51,165 nt of DNA from positions 1 through 51,165 of the forward strand of contig MPUH01000482.1 of the NCBI GenBank assembly GCA_001970955.1, read 5' to 3'. Below, in pieces: positions 47,823-51,165 of the stretch; the stretch's first letter is position 1, and every line of letters begins with the position of its first letter. The DNA comes from Stentor coeruleus (taxonomy: Eukaryota > Ciliophora > Heterotrichea > Heterotrichida > Stentoridae). Below the pieces are notes generated by a model. That model saw only the letters and a program-made list of their open reading frames with translations. It ran no database searches and had not been told where the DNA came from. The position numbers were made by a program, and so were the translations under genes.

Positions 47823-49094
47823 AAAATTGAAAATAATCTTGTTTATATTATATGATTTAGTTCATAAATTAGTGTAATCAACTTGATGAATTGTCGGCTG
47901 TATACTTGCTATCCTCTGTTTTTTTTTTAAAGAAATATACGAGTTTGGATGATTGGAATTTTTTTGGGTTTTAAGGACTGATTAGGAGATTCATAGTATG
48001 AAAATGGTTTAAGTGTTAAGATTTTTAATAAAGGTATATATAATTTTTTGTAAGGGAAATGCATATGAGTATTTTTTTAATTTATCGATTTTGTATAGTA
48101 TAATCTAAAAAGATTAGGGTTATAATGATAATTTATTGTTTAATGAAAAATAATTATATAAAGATAATGATGATAGATGAATAATAGGTTATTCTATTTG
48201 GAATGATGGAGATACTTTTTAGGAGAAGCTGTGAAGGCCTAGGAAAATTTAAGCCTTTTAAGAAATTAGGATATATATAACATTATAAAATTGTGCTAAA
48301 CTTAAGCTTCGCTGTTGGTTATCTTAAAACTCCTAACGAAATCTTATCAGCAATTATTTGGAAAGCAAATTCGTATCAAAATGCTCATGTCAGAATCAAT
48401 TATGAAAATCAATAAAATTAATCAAGTATTTTATACAAAAATTATTATAATTAATATCACCTTCTTTAATTATCTCACATATCTGCTTCGTGCTGGATAA
48501 ATGAATGGTAATAAGGTTAAATTGCTTAAATTTATGTATAGTAAAATAAAATACTAGAATTTTAAAGAAGGTATTTTGAATTGATGTCTTTAATATGTTA
48601 TTTTATTTATTTGTAGGGTCAGCTTTATTAAATGATAACTTTTTATTAAAAAATTTGGTTGATTTAATATATCATTCATTGTATGAGATTTAATTAGAGG
48701 CGCTTTTTAGGTTATTGATAAAGATAAGAAGCAATTAAATGTTGTCTTTTGAAATTATTGTATTACTATAAGGATTATTATGAATAAATCAAAAGCTGTT
48801 TTAAGATTTAGCCCATCTTCAGTATAAATTTATCCTCTCCAATCCTTAGCCAACACAATAAAACCCTAACCCTCAATATTTAGCATTTATACAAAAATAC
48901 TAAACTTCAAACTAATTCCTTTGTAAAAATCAGAAATATCAATATTTATCCCGCTTAAAAATCTCTTAAGTAATCATTTTATAATAGTAATTACCTTATT
49001 AACTAAAAAATACTCATTACTATTACCCATAAAATTTTAGCCTTAGGTTTATCCACTACAACCCTAGAACTGATAAATCATAAAATCTTACTAT
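47823..49094. other. Gene-poor region, 1.27 kb
   Basis: No supported gene. A plus-strand stretch near 48290-48412 is open and reads SFAVGYLKTPNEILSAIIWK, which looks coding but has no start and ends after about 40 codons. From about 48830 the plus strand becomes C-rich, fitting the 3' flank of the minus-strand phosphatase. Confidence 0.45.
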
Positions 49095-50015
49095 CTAATG
49101 CTTAAGCTCAACAATAACTATAGTGGTATTGTCGCATCCTAAACCTCCACTAGAAGCGATATCTGGAGCCAGACACCTATCAAGTACTTCTTCAACAATA
49201 ACATTAAGTGGTTTGTTCTTGATGCGTTGGGCAATAAAATCCACACATTCCTGTGAAGTGAGCATATCCCAAACCCCATCACAAGCTAATACCAAAAACT
49301 GGTCCCTATTGCCAAGTTCTTCAATACGCACATCAGGATAAGCTGATATCATTTGGTCTTTTGGAGGAATACTCGCATTTTTCTTATAATCCATATCTCC
49401 AATGGACCGACTAAGATTAAGATTTCCCATTACCCTTCCATCCTCGACGATTCCTCCAGCTTTGATAATCCTATCTCTTTCTTGAGGTAAGTCTGGTTTA
49501 TGATCTTGTGAAAGCTCTATTGCTCTACCATCTCTACAAAGTATGCATCTTGAATCTCCAGCATTTGCTACATAAAGGGTGTTGTTTACTATTAAAGCTA
49601 CAACAGAAGTACATCCTGCGACCATCATACTTGGGTCAGCTTGAACAGGGTAGTTATCAGGAAGATCTTTAGCTATACGAATAACTTCTTTAAGCCCATC
49701 TTGGGTTTTGAGTAATTCATCCATACGCAAAAAGGTGTCCTTAAGAGCTTGCTCATAGTTTCTGTTTTGGAATGCCCGGTTGCTTAGGATTTCCTGGCAA
49801 AAGTGCCGCGAAACGAACTCTGCGATTTCTTTGCCTCCATGTCCGTCAAAAACTCCAAATAGCATTGAAGTTTCTGATAAGGACAAATTGACTAATTTCG
49901 CGTCTTCCATAGTGTTTCGCCAACCCTGCATTTCACATGAAGCACACTTTGTCCGAGCATTTTCGCTGGTCAGGGTCTTTTTGTCACGGATAGGTGAGGA
50001 TAAATAAGGGCCCAT
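49095..50015 (-). CDS. PP2C (PPM) Ser/Thr phosphatase
   Basis: The 306-residue protein is a bare PPM catalytic domain. It starts MGPYLSSP, where Gly2 could be myristoylated; this start is familiar from ciliate PP2Cs. Motifs in order: GWRNTMEDA (31-39), FGVFDGHGG (53-61), AGCTSVVALIV, VANAGDSRC, SQDHKPD, GRVMGNLNLSRSIGD, LACDGVWD and GCDNTTIVIV. All metal ligands are present. Length and motif spacing suggest the PPM1A/PPM1G group, Mg/Mn-dependent enzymes that reverse stress and cell-cycle kinase signals. No extra domain is attached, in contrast to the other two PP2C-type genes here. The plus strand beyond its ATG is G-rich, as for other minus genes. Confidence 0.95.
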   Translation of the reverse strand: MGPYLSSPIRDKKTLTSENARTKCASCEMQGWRNTMEDAKLVNLSLSETSMLFGVFDGHGGKEIAEFVSRHFCQEILSNRAFQNRNYEQALKDTFLRMDELLKTQDGLKEVIRIAKDLPDNYPVQADPSMMVAGCTSVVALIVNNTLYVANAGDSRCILCRDGRAIELSQDHKPDLPQERDRIIKAGGIVEDGRVMGNLNLSRSIGDMDYKKNASIPPKDQMISAYPDVRIEELGNRDQFLVLACDGVWDMLTSQECVDFIAQRIKNKPLNVIVEEVLDRCLAPDIASSGGLGCDNTTIVIVELKH

Positions 50016-50213
50016 TAGTTTTTATAACTTTTAATCATGCCAATAGTATATAAGTTAGATTATTATGATAAGTTTAAGCTTTGAAAAAGTGGGATTATGG
50101 CTTTTTGCCTTTTGCTTGACTTAGTTTTGATATTTATTCTTGAATTTTTTAGGGTGGTGGAGGTTTTACTTGTAAAAGTAGCATCAGGTGTTAGGCAAAT
50201 AATCAATTGTTCT

Positions 50214-50700
50214 CTAATGCCTGTAAATAATTATAAGCTTATTTCTTATTAAGTAGGGTGATAAAAATAAGCATATACTTTCTTTTGTTTCTTCATTAAA
50301 AGATATAACTTTTTCATGTTGATTTAGTTTTATACATATTTTTACAATTATATAAAGGAATTTAGCAGCCTCTTCCAAATAATTATTTTTTAGGATTATT
50401 TCTCTTGCTTCTTCATAAAAAGTTATGGCTTTCTTAGGTTGATTAAGTTTTTTATATTTTTCAATTTTATCAAGGCATTCTACAGAAATAGTTAAATTAT
50501 TATTTTGATAAAATGCTTATTAATAAAAATTTATAGCTTTTTCATTTAGATTTAATTCTTTATATATTTTTCCAATTTTATAAAGCATTTAGTAGCCTCG
50601 TATAAATCATTGTTTTGTAAGAATGCTTTTCTTGTTTCTTCATAAAAAGTTATCTTTTATATATTGATTTAGATCTGTATAGATTTCTTTAATTCTAGAA
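50214..50700 (-). pseudogene. Broken TPR-repeat gene
   Basis: On the minus strand a 40-residue period recurs: ITFYEETRKAFLQNNDLYEA, then ELNLNEKAINFY, then KKLNQPKKAITFYEEAREII and NNYLEEAAKFLYIIVKICIK. These are tetratricopeptide-type helix pairs as in kinesin light chain or SNAP-like proteins. The frame shifts by one base twice (near 50650 and 50580), and two stops (TAA TAA) interrupt it near 50518. The last 100 codons are open and end at a TAG at 50214, but lack a start. No 15-nt intron repairs the breaks. Either the gene is decayed or the sequence has errors. Confidence 0.65.
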
Positions 50701-50921
50701 AGGCATATATGAGCTATCCTATGCTAAGTGATATCATAATCTTCAAGGTTTTTTATAATAAATCCTATAAGTTAAAGATCTAGAGGAATAAAGTTTTTTA
50801 ACAATTTGATTTATATTTATATAACTAAGTCCTTAAAATAGTCGTAGGTATTATATATTGTAAATCCTAAAAAAAGCCCACCCTAGATTTTGTGAATAAG
50901 CCCAATACACTTTTAATAATA

Positions 50922-51165
50922 CAGTGGGGCCTGTCAAGCTAAACACTCTCAAGTTGCACACTTTTGAGAAAATTAAGAAAAAACCTTAAATTTTCCAATA
51001 TCTTAAACCTGAAATCAGCTATACCTTTACCTTTGTACATGCACATCATTTTGGGCGAGTTGTCTAATTTAATATAACCTTCAAAGTTGTACACTAATAT
51101 AAAATGGAGGAAAAACGTAAGATTGTTGAGTTAACCCTTGCGGTAAAAGTTGAGGTATTTAATAT
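50922..51165 (+). mobile_element. 5' end of a pogo/Tigger-like (Tc1/mariner) DNA transposon
   Basis: A TA dinucleotide (50920-50921) is followed by CAGTGGGGCCTGTCAAGCTA, the form of a pogo/Tigger terminal inverted repeat, which starts CAGT and inserts at TA. Two subterminal direct repeats follow: CTCAAGTTGCACACT near 50949 and TTCAAAGTTGTACACT near 51080. A transposase-like reading frame starts at 51104. The element runs off the window, so its other end and completeness are not visible. Confidence 0.7.
51104..51165 (+). CDS. N-terminus of a pogo/Tigger-type transposase (partial)
   Basis: The ATG at 51104 opens a frame that reads MEEKRKIVELTLAVKVEVFN up to the window edge. K-R-K, L-T-L and K-V-E-V at this spacing match the first helix of the CENP-B-type helix-turn-helix with which pogo/Tigger transposases bind their terminal repeats. 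Only about 20 residues are visible. The position, about 180 bp inside the proposed terminal repeat, suits these elements. Confidence 0.6.
   Translation, partial: MEEKRKIVELTLAVKVEVFN

Noticed and set aside
48315..48500. A 61-codon plus-strand frame.
   Set aside because: Low-complexity Ile/Asn/Lys sequence; another frame in the same place looks more coding but has no start or second exon.
1..51165. CRISPR arrays, phage genes or bacterial operons.
   Set aside because: No spaced short repeats, no Shine-Dalgarno pattern, and eukaryotic introns and gene families are present throughout.

Overview
The window looks like macronuclear DNA of a heterotrich ciliate, most probably Stentor or a close relative. 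It is very AT-rich and gene-dense, and about thirty protein genes lie on both strands. All three stop codons (TAA, TAG, TGA) end genes and none is needed inside one, so the standard code is used; this argues against Paramecium, Tetrahymena, Oxytricha and Blepharisma type codes. Six introns could be found, every one exactly 15 nt with the form GTAA, A at position 10, and a final YAG. Tiny 15-nt introns with the standard code are the known hallmark of Stentor. Splicing rebuilds five genes that a plain ORF scan breaks: an FHA-PP2C phosphatase, a two-pass membrane protein, an S49-family protein, a kinesin and a Cdc20/Cdh1 protein. Species identity is inference.

Layout. 1-5 kb: the 5' end of a minus-strand gene, an IQ/CBM48-like/Ptc7-type phosphatase and a decayed gene. 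4.6-10.4 kb: FHA-PP2C, an unknown protein 33 bp behind it, a tetraspanin-like protein and a broken locus. 10.6-17 kb: a coiled-coil protein, tRNA-Gly(UCC), a coiled-coil protein with a RING-like tail, then 2.1 kb without a gene. 17-25.4 kb: a 17-repeat WD40 protein, a PX-domain sorting nexin, small proteins (one with a Ras-like CaaX tail), and an S49 homologue that lacks the expected catalytic serine. 25.9-32.8 kb: a kinesin with a long stalk and three tandem N-myristoylation-type paralogues, one with an intact EF-hand loop. 33-44 kb: MORN protein, basic Ser-rich protein, hyccin-like protein, Atg8, AGC kinase, Cdc20/Cdh1, folylpolyglutamate synthase, NEK kinase and tyrosine phosphatase. 44-51.2 kb: a candidate structured RNA, a protein with two cyclic-nucleotide-binding domains, a coiled-coil protein, a PPM phosphatase, a broken TPR gene, and at the right edge the 5' end of a pogo/Tigger-like DNA transposon.

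Themes. Signalling and cytoskeletal/cortical genes dominate: three PP2C-family phosphatases, two protein kinases, a PTP, a cyclic-nucleotide sensor, lipid-anchored proteins, a kinesin, a MORN protein and several coiled-coil proteins. This is usual for a large ciliate and gives no sign of one operon-like system. Four single Ns each lie between two near-identical direct copies (37-198 bp), which looks like contig ends that overlapped but were not merged, so the true locus is probably about 0.4 kb shorter. Gene flanks show a strand polarity: C-richer than G upstream and G-richer than C downstream of genes on the sense strand.
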